Below are positions 16,323-24,747 of a stretch of 64,000 bases of DNA, in pieces (positions within the stretch are counted from its first letter, which is position 1; the number at the start of each line of letters is the position of its first letter). Source of the DNA: Mycolicibacterium hodleri. GTDB lineage: Bacteria > Actinomycetota > Actinomycetes > Mycobacteriales > Mycobacteriaceae. The stretch is taken from contig NZ_RCZG01000008.1 of the NCBI RefSeq assembly GCF_006439015.1, forward strand, positions 124,001 through 188,000. Reading direction: 5' to 3'. The position numbers were made by a program, and so were the translations under genes. The notes beneath the pieces were generated by a model. The model did not search any database. It worked only from the letters and a program-made list of their open reading frames with translations, and was not told the origin of the DNA.

Positions 16323-17201
16323 ATGGATTTGCACGATTCGCATGTCGTCGTGGTCGGCGGATCCAAGGGTGTGGGTGCCGCGCTGGTCCGTGAGGTCGCG
16401 AAGCGGGGATCGCGCGTCACGGTGCTCGCGCGTGACAGCGAAGCGCTGCACGAGGTGTGCAGAGATGTCGGCGGCGCGCCCGTGCCAGTCGATCTCACCG
16501 ACCTGGAATCGCTCGATGGCTTGATGGTCGACATCGAGGATGCCCATGGCGCCATCGACATTCTGGTGAGCAGCGCCGCGATCACTTCGGGCGGGCCGTT
16601 GCGGAAGATGTCGTCGACTTCGCTCCGAAACGGAGTGCTGACGAATTTCCTGTCGCACATGGAGCTCAACCGACAACTCGTAGGGCCGATGATCGCCCGC
16701 AACCGGGGAACTCTTGCCTTCGTCGGTTCGGTGGCCGCCGAAGTGTCAATGATTCACATGGCCGCCTACGCGGCCGCGAAGGCCGGACTGACAAAATTCG
16801 CCCTGGAGATGCAACGCGAACTCCGGCCCACCGCGATCCGCGTCCCGGTGTTCGTGTTGGGGTCCATTCCGGACACCCAGCTTAATTCCAACCTCAGCGA
16901 AGATCCCGTGGTCGCCCGCCTAAACAAGATGACCGGGTCGGTCGGATCGTTAACCCCGGAAGCCGTGGCCAAGCAGATGGCCACCGTGCTCGCCGGCAAC
17001 CGCCGCAGCGCCGTGTACTCGCTTCCCTGGACGCTTGCCCCGATCGTGCAGTTTCGTTTGCTACCGCAGCGGATCATCGACCCGTTGTTGGTTCGTCCCG
17101 CCCTCAAGGAGGCGGAGCGTTTGCGGCTTTTGGAAGACCCGGTTGAGGCGGGCCCGACGGCGACACCCCATGGTTCTGGCTTCCGGGCCTCATGGTTTTG
17201 A
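16323..17201 (+). CDS. Short-chain dehydrogenase/reductase
   Basis: 292 aa; the ATG at 16323 has GGGAG 7 nt upstream. VVVVGGSKGVGAALV is the cofactor loop, LVSSAA replaces the usual NNAG, and YAAAK carries the catalytic Tyr/Lys. The C-terminal ~60 residues (after LTPEAVAKQMA) include a hydrophobic, Pro-rich tail that resembles membrane-associated SDRs such as 3-ketodihydrosphingosine-reductase-like proteins, acting on long-chain keto groups. It lies 10 bp before the WS/DGAT gene and is probably co-transcribed with it. Confidence 0.83.
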   Translation: MDLHDSHVVVVGGSKGVGAALVREVAKRGSRVTVLARDSEALHEVCRDVGGAPVPVDLTDLESLDGLMVDIEDAHGAIDILVSSAAITSGGPLRKMSSTSLRNGVLTNFLSHMELNRQLVGPMIARNRGTLAFVGSVAAEVSMIHMAAYAAAKAGLTKFALEMQRELRPTAIRVPVFVLGSIPDTQLNSNLSEDPVVARLNKMTGSVGSLTPEAVAKQMATVLAGNRRSAVYSLPWTLAPIVQFRLLPQRIIDPLLVRPALKEAERLRLLEDPVEAGPTATPHGSGFRASWF

Positions 17202-17211
17202 GGAACTAGCA

Positions 17212-18630
17212 ATGCAACGGTTGAGCGCCACCGACGCGATGATGCTCTATCAGGAGCAGTCCTCCAAGGACCACGGGCATAGCATGCGGGTGATCCTCGT
17301 GGACCCCCCCAAGGAGGCCATGCCCAGGGCCTGGGAGCAGATCAGGGACAACCTGGTGAGCGCCTTGAACCAGCTTCCGCTGTTCTGGTGCCGACTGGTT
17401 CCCACCCCCCTGAGTCTGCATCATCCGCTCTGGGTGCCCGACCCACACTTCCACGTGTACAACCACTTCCACCGGGTCGGGTGCCCGTCCCCTGGCGGGG
17501 AACGTGAACTTGCCGATCTCGTCGCAGACATCGCCAGTCGACCACTTGATCGCACTCGGCCGCTGTGGGAGATGTGGATTGTCGAGGGCCTTGCCAGCGG
17601 TGGCCTAGCGGTGGTGAGCAAGATGCATCACGCGTTGGCCGACGGTGTCGCAACCGTACAGATGTTCGCGGAGTGCTGCACGACCGAGCCGAGGTCGCCC
17701 GACGAGCAATCTCCCCGGCAGCGCCCTACCGTGGCGCCCATCCCGTCGAACGTACGACTGCTCACGATGGCCGCGCGCGACGTGCTGAAAGTCCTTCCCA
17801 CGGTTCCAACGGTCTGGCGACGAGCCAGGCAAGTACGCCGCCTTCGTGGAGAACGCGCCACGGTATCGAACCCGCCGCAGGGCACCGATGCGCAACCGAC
17901 CTCGTTGAATCGCAACCCTGGGCCCTATCGAAATTTCGCCCACCTCACTTTCGACCTCAACGACATCAAGACCATCAAGAACGCCTTCGGCGTATCGATC
18001 AACGACGTGTACCTCGCGATCTGCACCACCAGTGTTCGCAGTTTGCTGCTAGAACGAGACGAGCTGCCCGAAGTTCCCCTGATAGGCGGTGTGGCGGCCT
18101 CGACGCGCACTACGGCCGAGCAGCAGGACACCTACGGAAACCGGGTCGCGACCATGGCGGTGCGACTGCCGACCGGCAGCGAAGATCCGGTACAACGCCT
18201 GATGGACATCAAGGCGGAGGCCGATATCGCCAAGGCAGACTTCCGGATGGCCGAGGGCGCACGACTCGGGGACATTCTCGAATTGCTACCACCGCCGGTG
18301 CATCACCTCATCCTGGCGGCGGTCAATCGCTTGACGAATGCGGGGCGGCCGGTGGTCGGCAACGTCATTCTGTCCAATGTCCCAGGACCCCAGGAGACAC
18401 TGTACTTCGGCGAATTCAAGATCAAAGCCATCTACGGCGTCGGCCCGTTGCTCGGTGGAATCGGTCTCAACATCACCGCGTGGAGCTACGTCGACCAACT
18501 GCACATGTCGGTGCTGTCCAACCCGGAGACGATCCCCGACCCGTGGCCGTTCGTGCAGATGGCCCAAGACGCCTTCGACGAACTGCATAAACGCGCCAAC
18601 ACGCTAGATCAGAGAGGAACCGATGGGTGA
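17212..18630 (+). CDS. Wax ester synthase/diacylglycerol acyltransferase (WS/DGAT)
   Basis: 472 aa; the ATG follows TTGAGGAAC. KMHHALADGVA contains the HHxxxDG active site; PLWEMWIVEGL and NVPGPQETLYFG near the end are family blocks. These enzymes esterify fatty acyl-CoA with diacylglycerol or fatty alcohols, making storage lipid. Overlaps the acyl-CoA ligase gene by 8 bp. A second WS/DGAT is at 60593-61984. Its place inside a catabolic operon suggests it may acylate a pathway alcohol or store the activated product, which is inference. Confidence 0.9.
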   Translation: MQRLSATDAMMLYQEQSSKDHGHSMRVILVDPPKEAMPRAWEQIRDNLVSALNQLPLFWCRLVPTPLSLHHPLWVPDPHFHVYNHFHRVGCPSPGGERELADLVADIASRPLDRTRPLWEMWIVEGLASGGLAVVSKMHHALADGVATVQMFAECCTTEPRSPDEQSPRQRPTVAPIPSNVRLLTMAARDVLKVLPTVPTVWRRARQVRRLRGERATVSNPPQGTDAQPTSLNRNPGPYRNFAHLTFDLNDIKTIKNAFGVSINDVYLAICTTSVRSLLLERDELPEVPLIGGVAASTRTTAEQQDTYGNRVATMAVRLPTGSEDPVQRLMDIKAEADIAKADFRMAEGARLGDILELLPPPVHHLILAAVNRLTNAGRPVVGNVILSNVPGPQETLYFGEFKIKAIYGVGPLLGGIGLNITAWSYVDQLHMSVLSNPETIPDPWPFVQMAQDAFDELHKRANTLDQRGTDG

Positions 18631-20173
18631 AATTGGATTCTGGTCGATGGCACAGTCCCATCCCGACCGCCTCGCGGTCGTAGGTGGGGGCGGTGCGCCG
18701 ATTACCTATCGTGAACTGGCGGACCGCCAGAACCGGCTTGCCAACGGGTTGGCGGCTCGCGGCGTCGGACCCGGCGACTGCGTCGCTGCGCTGTTATGGA
18801 ACCAGGGCGAGTTCCTCGAAGTCGCGATGGCTTCCGCGCAGAGTGGGACATACTTTCTGCCGGTAAACTGGCACCTGACTGCGCCGGAGGTCGCCTACAT
18901 CCTGAAGGATTCCGAAGCCAAGGTGCTGGTGGCCGACCAGCGTATGGCGCAAGTGGCCGTCGCCGCGGCCACCGAGGCCGAACTCGATCCCGCGCAGCGT
19001 TTCAGTGTGGGTGCGATCGACGGCTTCAATGCACTCGACAACCTTCTGTCAGGCCAACCGGCTACCCGGCCGCCCACGCCGAAAGCCGGGGAGACGATGC
19101 TCTACACCTCGGGCACGACCGGGCGACCTAAGGGCATCAGGCGACCGCTCATGGGTGCGGATCCGGAGGCGGCCGCAGCGCCGGTCGTCGGATACGCGTC
19201 GGCGATCTTCGGCATACCCGCCGGACCCGGTATTCAATTGGTGACGGGTCCGATGTACCACGCCACCCCGGGCAACCTCGCACTAATCGGGCTGCACCTC
19301 GGCCACACCCTGGTTCTGATGGACCGCTGGGATCCCGAAGAGACGCTCCGGTTGATCGAGCGCGACCGCGTGACCTATCTGCACATGGTTCCCACCATGT
19401 TCCAACGAATGCTCGCACTGCCCGAAGCCGTCCGCCGACAATACGACACCTCCTCGCTGCAGAGTGTCGCGCACGGCGCGGCCCCCTGCCCGCCCGAGGT
19501 GAAGCGGGCGATGATCGACTGGTGGGGACCGGTGATCACCGAGTACTACGGATCCTCCGAAGGCGGTGGCACCTTCGTGAACTCGCAGGACTGGCTGCAG
19601 CGGCCGGGCACGGTCGGCCTGCCGTGGCCTGGTTCGACCATCCGGGTGATGAACGAAAATGGTCGAGAATGCCCTCCGAACGAACCGGGCAAGGTGTACA
19701 TGAAAATGCCTGGGTTCACCTTTTCGTATCACAACGCCCCGGACAAGACCCGCGAGAACAGCCTGGACGGCTTCTTCACCGTCGGTGACATCGGCCATCT
19801 CGACGAGGACGGATACTTGTTTCTCTCCGGTCGCAGCGCCGAACTGATCATCTCGGGGGGCGTCAACATTTACCCGGCGGAGATCGAAAGTCGCTTGCTC
19901 GAGCATCCAGCGGTCGCCGACGCAGGGGTGATCGGGGTCCCGAATCCTGAATGGGGAGAAGAGGTCAAGGCGATCGTCGAGCTTCACGACGGCGTGTCGG
20001 CCAGCGCCGAACTCTCGGAGGAACTGATCGCGCACTGCCGTGAGGGTTTGGCCCGCTTCAAGGTGCCTCGGTCGGTCGACTTCTGCGACGCCCTTCCGCG
20101 AACTGCGACGGGCAAACTGCTGAAGCGCAAGTTGCGAGACCCATACTGGGCCGACAGTGGGCGCACTCTATGA
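18623..20173 (+). CDS. Acyl-CoA synthetase / AMP-dependent ligase (FadD-like)
   Basis: 516 aa; ATG overlaps the WS/DGAT stop and has GAGAGGA upstream. The P-loop LYTSGTTGRPKGIRR, the YYGSSEGGG adenylate motif, GDIGHLDEDGYLFLSGR and the C-terminal PRTATGKLLKRKLR with the catalytic Lys define the ANL superfamily. It activates a carboxylic acid as its CoA thioester, feeding enzymes such as the enoyl-CoA hydratase at the left edge. The N-terminus GFWSMAQSHPDRLAV is like FadD4/acyl-CoA ligases of mycobacteria. Substrate unknown. Confidence 0.9.
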   Translation: MGEIGFWSMAQSHPDRLAVVGGGGAPITYRELADRQNRLANGLAARGVGPGDCVAALLWNQGEFLEVAMASAQSGTYFLPVNWHLTAPEVAYILKDSEAKVLVADQRMAQVAVAAATEAELDPAQRFSVGAIDGFNALDNLLSGQPATRPPTPKAGETMLYTSGTTGRPKGIRRPLMGADPEAAAAPVVGYASAIFGIPAGPGIQLVTGPMYHATPGNLALIGLHLGHTLVLMDRWDPEETLRLIERDRVTYLHMVPTMFQRMLALPEAVRRQYDTSSLQSVAHGAAPCPPEVKRAMIDWWGPVITEYYGSSEGGGTFVNSQDWLQRPGTVGLPWPGSTIRVMNENGRECPPNEPGKVYMKMPGFTFSYHNAPDKTRENSLDGFFTVGDIGHLDEDGYLFLSGRSAELIISGGVNIYPAEIESRLLEHPAVADAGVIGVPNPEWGEEVKAIVELHDGVSASAELSEELIAHCREGLARFKVPRSVDFCDALPRTATGKLLKRKLRDPYWADSGRTL

Positions 20174-20183
20174 ATGCAGCGCT

Positions 20184-20375
20184 TCACGCGCCCCCAGAAT
20201 CCGCCAGGTCTGTGCCCATCGTGGGTCGGCTGGCGTCGTAGGTCCCGTCGGGAGAGGGCATCGGCGTAGCACCGCTGGTCAGGATGACGTGTGCCGCGTC
20301 GCGGCTTGACGCCACCCTGCTCAGGGCTCCAGCCATGAACCTCTGGCGGCGCCGGGTCGTCGCCCCGGGTGCCAC
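20184..20375 (-). pseudogene. Remnant of a second PlsC-like acyltransferase gene
   Basis: The frame begins with GTG directly after an operator copy, exactly as in the intact acyltransferase gene at 12741-13553. After about 20 codons it jumps to SRDAAHVILTSGATP followed by DGTYDASRP, which match HRDAAHTILTSGATL and GGDYDVSRP of the intact protein; the intervening ~110 residues (including the NHSGG active site) and the C-terminal half are missing. DNA similarity over ~80 bp around 20230-20320 is obvious by eye. Not functional as an acyltransferase. Confidence 0.7.
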
Positions 20376-20388
20376 GCATCCGGGATAC
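20376..20388 (-). promoter_or_regulatory. Palindromic operator copy at the acyltransferase remnant
   Basis: Read towards the remnant: GTATCCCGGATGC followed by GTG, the same layout as at 13554-13566. Its survival supports duplication of the promoter-gene unit. Confidence 0.5.
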
Positions 20389-20455
20389 CCGGCCCCCCGG
20401 GTAGCGCACCGGTCCTGCGCGCCGATGAGCGGCAGCCCCGGCAGGCAGCTTGCCC

Positions 20456-21331
20456 CTAGTTTGCCGCCGAGAGCATCTCCGCGACGGGCAGCGGTATTCC
20501 AGGTGGCTGATTCACTGCCCCGAGATCGACTGGCATGTTGATACCGGTGACGCAACGGGCCTCATCGGATGCCAAGAAAGCGACGGCGTTGGAGACGTCG
20601 CTTGATTCGGCCCAATCGTCTGGCAGCAGCGACATCGTTCCCATGCCGAACCGCAGAGCCTCCTCGGGGTCGGTCGACGCGCCTCCGGAGAACAGCTTCT
20701 TCATGTGATCATTGACCACCATCGTCGTGTTTACCGCTCCCGGACAGACCGAGTTGACGCGGATGTGGTGCGCGCCGAGCTCCGCGGACAGGCATTTCAC
20801 CATTCCGACGATTCCATGTTTGGACATGCTGTAGGCCAGCAGGCCATAGGAGGACACGAGGCCACACATCGATGCGGTCAAAACGATCGACCCGCCTTGG
20901 CCCTGCTGAATCAATTGGGGGATGACCGCCCGGCAGACCTGGAAGGACCCCTTCAAGTTGATGTCCAGCGTGTCGATCATCTGGTCGTCGGGGGTATCCC
21001 ATCCCCCGGGAATGCATATCCCATGATTGACGACGGCGATGTCGATGCGCCCGAACACGCTGACGCCACGATCCACCAGCGCTCGCACCTGGGCGGGCTC
21101 GCGTACGTCAACCTGCATGAAAACGCAACGCTGGCCCTCATCCTCGACGAGTTTGGCGGTCTCTGCGAGATCGGCCTGACTTGCCAGCGGATACGGCACG
21201 GATTCAACTTGCTCTGCGATGTCGCAGATGATGATCTGCGCGCCTTCGGCTGCGAGACGTACTGCGTGCGAGCGACCCTGCCCGCGGGCGCCACCCGTTA
21301 TCAGCGCAACTTTCCCATCCAGCTTGCCCAT
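20456..21331 (-). CDS. Mycofactocin-coupled-type SDR family oxidoreductase
   Basis: 291 aa; the ATG at 21331 has AAGGAGG. ALITGGARGQGRSHAVRLA plus the extended stretch after beta-2 (CDIAEQVESVPYPLASQADL) is the hallmark of the SDR subfamily that uses non-exchangeable NAD and passes electrons to mycofactocin. YSMSK carries the catalytic pair. Such enzymes oxidise alcohols in mycobacteria. It lies convergent to the acyl-CoA ligase, across the acyltransferase remnant, with an operator copy 157 nt upstream. Confidence 0.88.
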   Translation of the reverse strand: MGKLDGKVALITGGARGQGRSHAVRLAAEGAQIIICDIAEQVESVPYPLASQADLAETAKLVEDEGQRCVFMQVDVREPAQVRALVDRGVSVFGRIDIAVVNHGICIPGGWDTPDDQMIDTLDINLKGSFQVCRAVIPQLIQQGQGGSIVLTASMCGLVSSYGLLAYSMSKHGIVGMVKCLSAELGAHHIRVNSVCPGAVNTTMVVNDHMKKLFSGGASTDPEEALRFGMGTMSLLPDDWAESSDVSNAVAFLASDEARCVTGINMPVDLGAVNQPPGIPLPVAEMLSAAN

Positions 21332-21487
21332 CGCGTTCCTCCTTCAGCTTGCTGTCAATACCTGATGTGGTGCGATTTAACGAACGAAGCGGCTCTTCAT
21401 CCCGCGCTCTCGATCTCGAGTTCCCACGCGATGCAAACAGCCGACAATCCCAAGGTTGCGATCGAATCATTTCACGTTGAGCCAACA

Positions 21488-21500
21488 GTATCCTGGATTC
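21488..21500 (+). promoter_or_regulatory. Palindromic operator copy upstream of the mycofactocin-type SDR
   Basis: GTATCCTGGATTC, 11 of 12 fixed positions. It lies 157 nt upstream of the minus-strand SDR start, farther than the other copies; the DUF732 remnant begins 143 nt to its right. Confidence 0.45.
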
Positions 21501-21642
21501 AGCAAGATCCGTGGCAGCTAGCGGTCTCGGATTGCGTAGGTTGCGGCAGGTGATCTCCCGCTTATGCGCGGTTAACGTCGTCCATCCACCGTTCCGAGTT
21601 CTGCGCCTGGTACCAGCCCGTCCAAGCGCGAGGATCTTCGCC

Positions 21643-21811
21643 ATGCAGCCTCGCAGGCCGCTGATCGCCGTGGTCGTCGCTTTGACAGCCCTGGCTTGGT
21701 CGCTCAGTATCCAGCACCGTTTGCTCATGCGGTTCCGGCGCCCGTAGTCGAGTACACGTACGACGTGGTGGTGCGGCGACACTACGATCTCCCGAACAAT
21801 GACGCGATCGT
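21643..21811 (+). pseudogene. 5' remnant of a DUF732-type secreted protein gene
   Basis: A signal-peptide-like start (PLIAVVVALTALAW) is followed, after a frameshift, by HAVPAPVVEYTYDVVVRR and YDLPNNDAI. These align with the intact DUF732 protein at 29694-30053 (AVPGPEIEYVYNVKVRR, YEFPNNDAIG). The homology stops abruptly at NNDAI, where the larC remnant begins about 40 bp later. Confidence 0.65.
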
Positions 21812-21850
21812 TACGGTCGGCGAGAAAGCGACCCGCGCGAGCATTCCACG

Positions 21851-22312
21851 GTGGCAGTGCGGGAAGCCAACATCGACGGCACGGATCCCCGCCCGTGAGC
21901 GCCGTCCTGGCCGCGCTCTTGCACGCAGGCGCCGGAGACGCCTGGCTCATCCCGAACCTGATGGAGGAGGGTCGCTCCGGCCCACACGCTGTGCGCCGTC
22001 GTGGCGCACGAAGGTGTTCCGGACGTGCGTGCGGCAATCTTCAGTCCGACCAAGATGATTGGGATCGGCGAGTCAACCGTGGCCAAGCGCGCGATACAAC
22101 GCCGCTTCCAGCACGTCACCATCGACGGGGAGCAGATCGCCGTCAAGCTCGCGCTCCTTCCTGGAGGTCGGATCGTCAACGCCATGCCGGAATTCGACGA
22201 CGTCGCCCGCGTTGGGCAGAACACCAATCGGCCGACCAAAGACGTGCTGACACAAGCGGTCGACCTAGCCGAACAATTCATCACCGGGTCATCCCCATCT
22301 CGAGACGCCTGA
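21851..22312 (+). pseudogene. larC: 3' remnant of larC (nickel-pincer cofactor synthase), frameshifted
   Basis: Three frames read in series give LarC C-terminal sequence: VREANIDGTDPRP, then AVLAALLHAGAGDAWLIPNL, then AHTLCAVVAHEGVPDV and TMI/GESTVAKRAIQRRF-like text with a long open tail (VTIDGEQIAVKLALLPGG, VNAMPEFDDV) to the stop at 22312. LarC inserts nickel into the pyridinium-bisthiocarboxylate cofactor of lactate racemase. The 5' part of the gene is missing and no larA, larB or larE is nearby, so it is dead. Confidence 0.6.
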
Positions 22313-22509
22313 ACATGGCATTTCATGACTGAAAAGACCTCGCCTGCATGGTGTTTCGCACGCGAACCTCAGCAATGTGTGCGGTGGGTCCGCAGGGCAG
22401 GCTCACCGAGGACAAAAGGTGGTGTGATGCCGACACCCGCGTGGCCAGTCGTCGGCATCCGGATTGTCGACGTCACCCTCGGTCTGGCTCCATCGCCGGT
22501 TGCACCACT

Positions 22510-22985
22510 AGCCCATCTCGGCGACAATCTTGTCGGCGATCCGGGCCAGTGGTGTCCCTGGAGACGTTAGCACTGTGAACGTCGGCGAAGGGAGCAGCGA
22601 CCTCACCTGTCGTCAATCCCTCTGCCGTTGGCCACAATACGACCTCATCGATACTCGTCAGACGCCTCTTGACGATCTGTGGCTCGTCGAAATGTTCGTA
22701 ACATGAGATACCTCAACCTCGACCGGCACGACCTCGGTGAGCACTGTCTGGCCCGCTGCCATTTCGGGAGTTGCCGCTACTCGCCCAGACGGGTCGTGCT
22801 TGTCATAGCCAGGTGCTCAGTCATCTCCGCATCCAGCGCGGACTCGAGCACGATCTTGGTCAATTGGTTCAGCAACCCATTCGGGCCAACCAGTTCGACG
22901 CCTTGTTGCTTCGCCTGCGCCAGCGGTGCTCAGCAAGCTAGCGTCGACCTGGGTTCATCGCACGGGATCGAGTGTTTCTGACATC
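22510..22985 (-). mobile_element. IS256-family transposase remnant
   Basis: Reading the minus strand across frameshifts gives text typical of IS256/mutator transposases: KQQGVELVGPNGLLNQL, VLESALDAEMTEHL, TVLTEVVPVEVEV, LTTGEVAAPFADV and ARIADKIVAEMG. Only the N-terminal third is present, with several frameshifts and a stop. No terminal inverted repeats could be assigned. Confidence 0.6.
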
Positions 22986-23135
22986 ATCAGTCCTTCTCGC
23001 CAAGCTTGTGCTCAACATGTCACGCCAAGATCAGATCCACCGTTGTTCTGACAGTCCCGACATCGGCCCGCCTCGGTGTCTCACCCAGCGGCGTTCGGCT
23101 GATGTCGCGAAAGATGGCGGCAAGCTTAGGTCCAA

Positions 23136-24095
23136 TCAGAATGTCAGCACGAGGCGGCCTCGCACGCCGCCTGCCTCCAGGCGATCGTGTGCTTGTGTGG
23201 CCTGCTCGGCGGGATAGGTACCGGCGACCCGGAGCGTGATGTCACCGGACTCGACTTGTCGGCAGAGTCGGTCGAGCTTGGCCTGATCCGTGAGGTAATC
23301 AGAGACGAAGATGGGGTGCCACACAATGCCACGCTCGTCGGATCCGACGAACGCGCGCACCGACACGATGGCGCCTCCGTCACGGACGGCGTTGATCACG
23401 GCACCATCTTGACAGGACCCGTCGACCAACGCGTCGACGCCTTCTGGCATCACTTCCCGGATCCGCGCGGCAACATCCGCGCCGCGCGGCACCACCACGT
23501 CCGCGCCGAGTTCCTTGACCAGAGCTTCATCGGCTTCCGAAGCGTCGGCGATAACCCTAAGGCCCTCCAACTTCGCCAACTCGATGACGTAGCCGCCCAA
23601 CGTGCCGGCCGCGCCCGTCACGGCCAGCGTCGCGCCCGCCGGCAAGGCGAGCTTGTCCAGCGCGAGGCGAGCGGTCAGCGCGTTCATCGGCAATGTGGCT
23701 GCGGAGACGTGGTCGGAATTGGACGGAGCGAGGGCCGCGGAATCGGCCGGGGTTACCAGGTACTCCACGTAGCCGCCCTTCATGGCTGTGGGATCGGCCA
23801 GTGCGACGACTTTGTCACCGAGCCTCAGGGCGGTCTCAGTGTCCGGCCCGATCTCGTCGACGATGCCGCCGACATCCCAGCCGACGACATACGGCGGTTG
23901 CGGATGGGCGTAATTAGGGTTCATTTGCAAGATGATGGCCCGGGCTGCGCCAGACCGGCTCAACGTGTCCGACGGGCTGACCGCTGCAGCGTGGACCCTG
24001 ATCCGCACCTGGCCCGTCGCGGCGTGTGGTTCGTCGAGATCGAGTTCCTTCAATACCTCTGGACCACCGAACTCCGTGAAACCGATTGCGCGCAT
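23136..24095 (-). CDS. Quinone oxidoreductase-like MDR family protein
   Basis: 319 aa from the ATG at 24095 (the TTG two codons earlier is less likely). Medium-chain dehydrogenase fold without the zinc ligands: GPEVLKELDLDEPHAATGQVRIRVHAAAVSPSD-type N-terminus, PYVVGWDVGGIV, and the NADP-binding VTGAAGTLGGYVIELAK. Such enzymes reduce quinones or enones with NADPH. It follows the decay zone, with no operator copy directly upstream. Start evidence: AAAGGGG about 10 nt upstream. Confidence 0.85.
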   Translation of the reverse strand: MRAIGFTEFGGPEVLKELDLDEPHAATGQVRIRVHAAAVSPSDTLSRSGAARAIILQMNPNYAHPQPPYVVGWDVGGIVDEIGPDTETALRLGDKVVALADPTAMKGGYVEYLVTPADSAALAPSNSDHVSAATLPMNALTARLALDKLALPAGATLAVTGAAGTLGGYVIELAKLEGLRVIADASEADEALVKELGADVVVPRGADVAARIREVMPEGVDALVDGSCQDGAVINAVRDGGAIVSVRAFVGSDERGIVWHPIFVSDYLTDQAKLDRLCRQVESGDITLRVAGTYPAEQATQAHDRLEAGGVRGRLVLTF

Positions 24096-24159
24096 GTCCA
24101 AGACCCCTTTCGTAGCGTACAGGTACTTAGCCTAACTCTGAAGTGCATCCCGCCCACGT

Positions 24160-24589
24160 CGCGGCTTGAAGCGACCGACGACGACGGTCCGCTCGGGGAG
24201 GACGGCGAGATCGCCCACTACTACCGGTTTCAGCAGATCGTGGAGGGCCGGCGCCTCATTCCGGACCCTGGCAATCCCAGTGGCTATCGCTGGGGCGGCG
24301 ACGCCGTGAAACTCGACGAGAACGGATTATGGCCCATGGTGCCCGACCCGGCGGCCGTCCCACTTCCCGCAGACAGTGAGGCGGCCTTCCTCGCGGATCG
24401 TTTCGACGAGAAGTCAGCGAGGTCGTCAAAGGTGTCCAGGTGACCTTCGCCGGCCGGCCGCTCGGGCTCGACCACACGCTGGGCGGCATGCAGGCGAAGC
24501 GCCTGCAGGCGCAACGACTCAGGAGCGTGCCGCTACCGGGAACCGACTACACCGCGCCGCCACGGTATCGGTGTCTGGGCCTCCGCTAA
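24160..24589 (+). pseudogene. Remnant of a ferritin-like (VioB/iminophenyl-pyruvate dimer synthase-like) protein gene
   Basis: GEIAHYYRFQQIVEGRRL, then YRWGGDAVKLDENGLWPM and VPLPADSEAAF belong to a ferritin-like domain family that I recognise from such proteins. Near 24412 the frame shifts, and the other frame continues with FSEVVKGVQVTFAG, LGGMQAKRLQAQRL and PLPGTDYTAPP up to a TAA at 24587. No start codon with a binding site, so a 5'-truncated, frameshifted fragment. Confidence 0.5.
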
Positions 24590-24693
24590 ATCAGGTCAGG
24601 GATGTTCCGAATGCCGAGAGGTGAATGGCGGTGCGGTCGCTTATCCCGTTCCGAAAGTTCCTTTTTAGCAGTGTATTTCGGATTTAGTTGACA

Positions 24694-24710
24694 CCAGATA
24701 TTCTATCTGG
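24694..24710. repeat. Perfect inverted repeat 7-3-7
   Basis: CCAGATA-TTC-TATCTGG, AT-rich compared with its surroundings and 38 bp beyond the recombinase stop codon. Could be a protein-binding site of the former mobile element or a weak terminator. Confidence 0.35.
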
Positions 24711-24747
24711 ACGAAGGCGCGATGCTCCGGTTTGACCGAATGCATGA

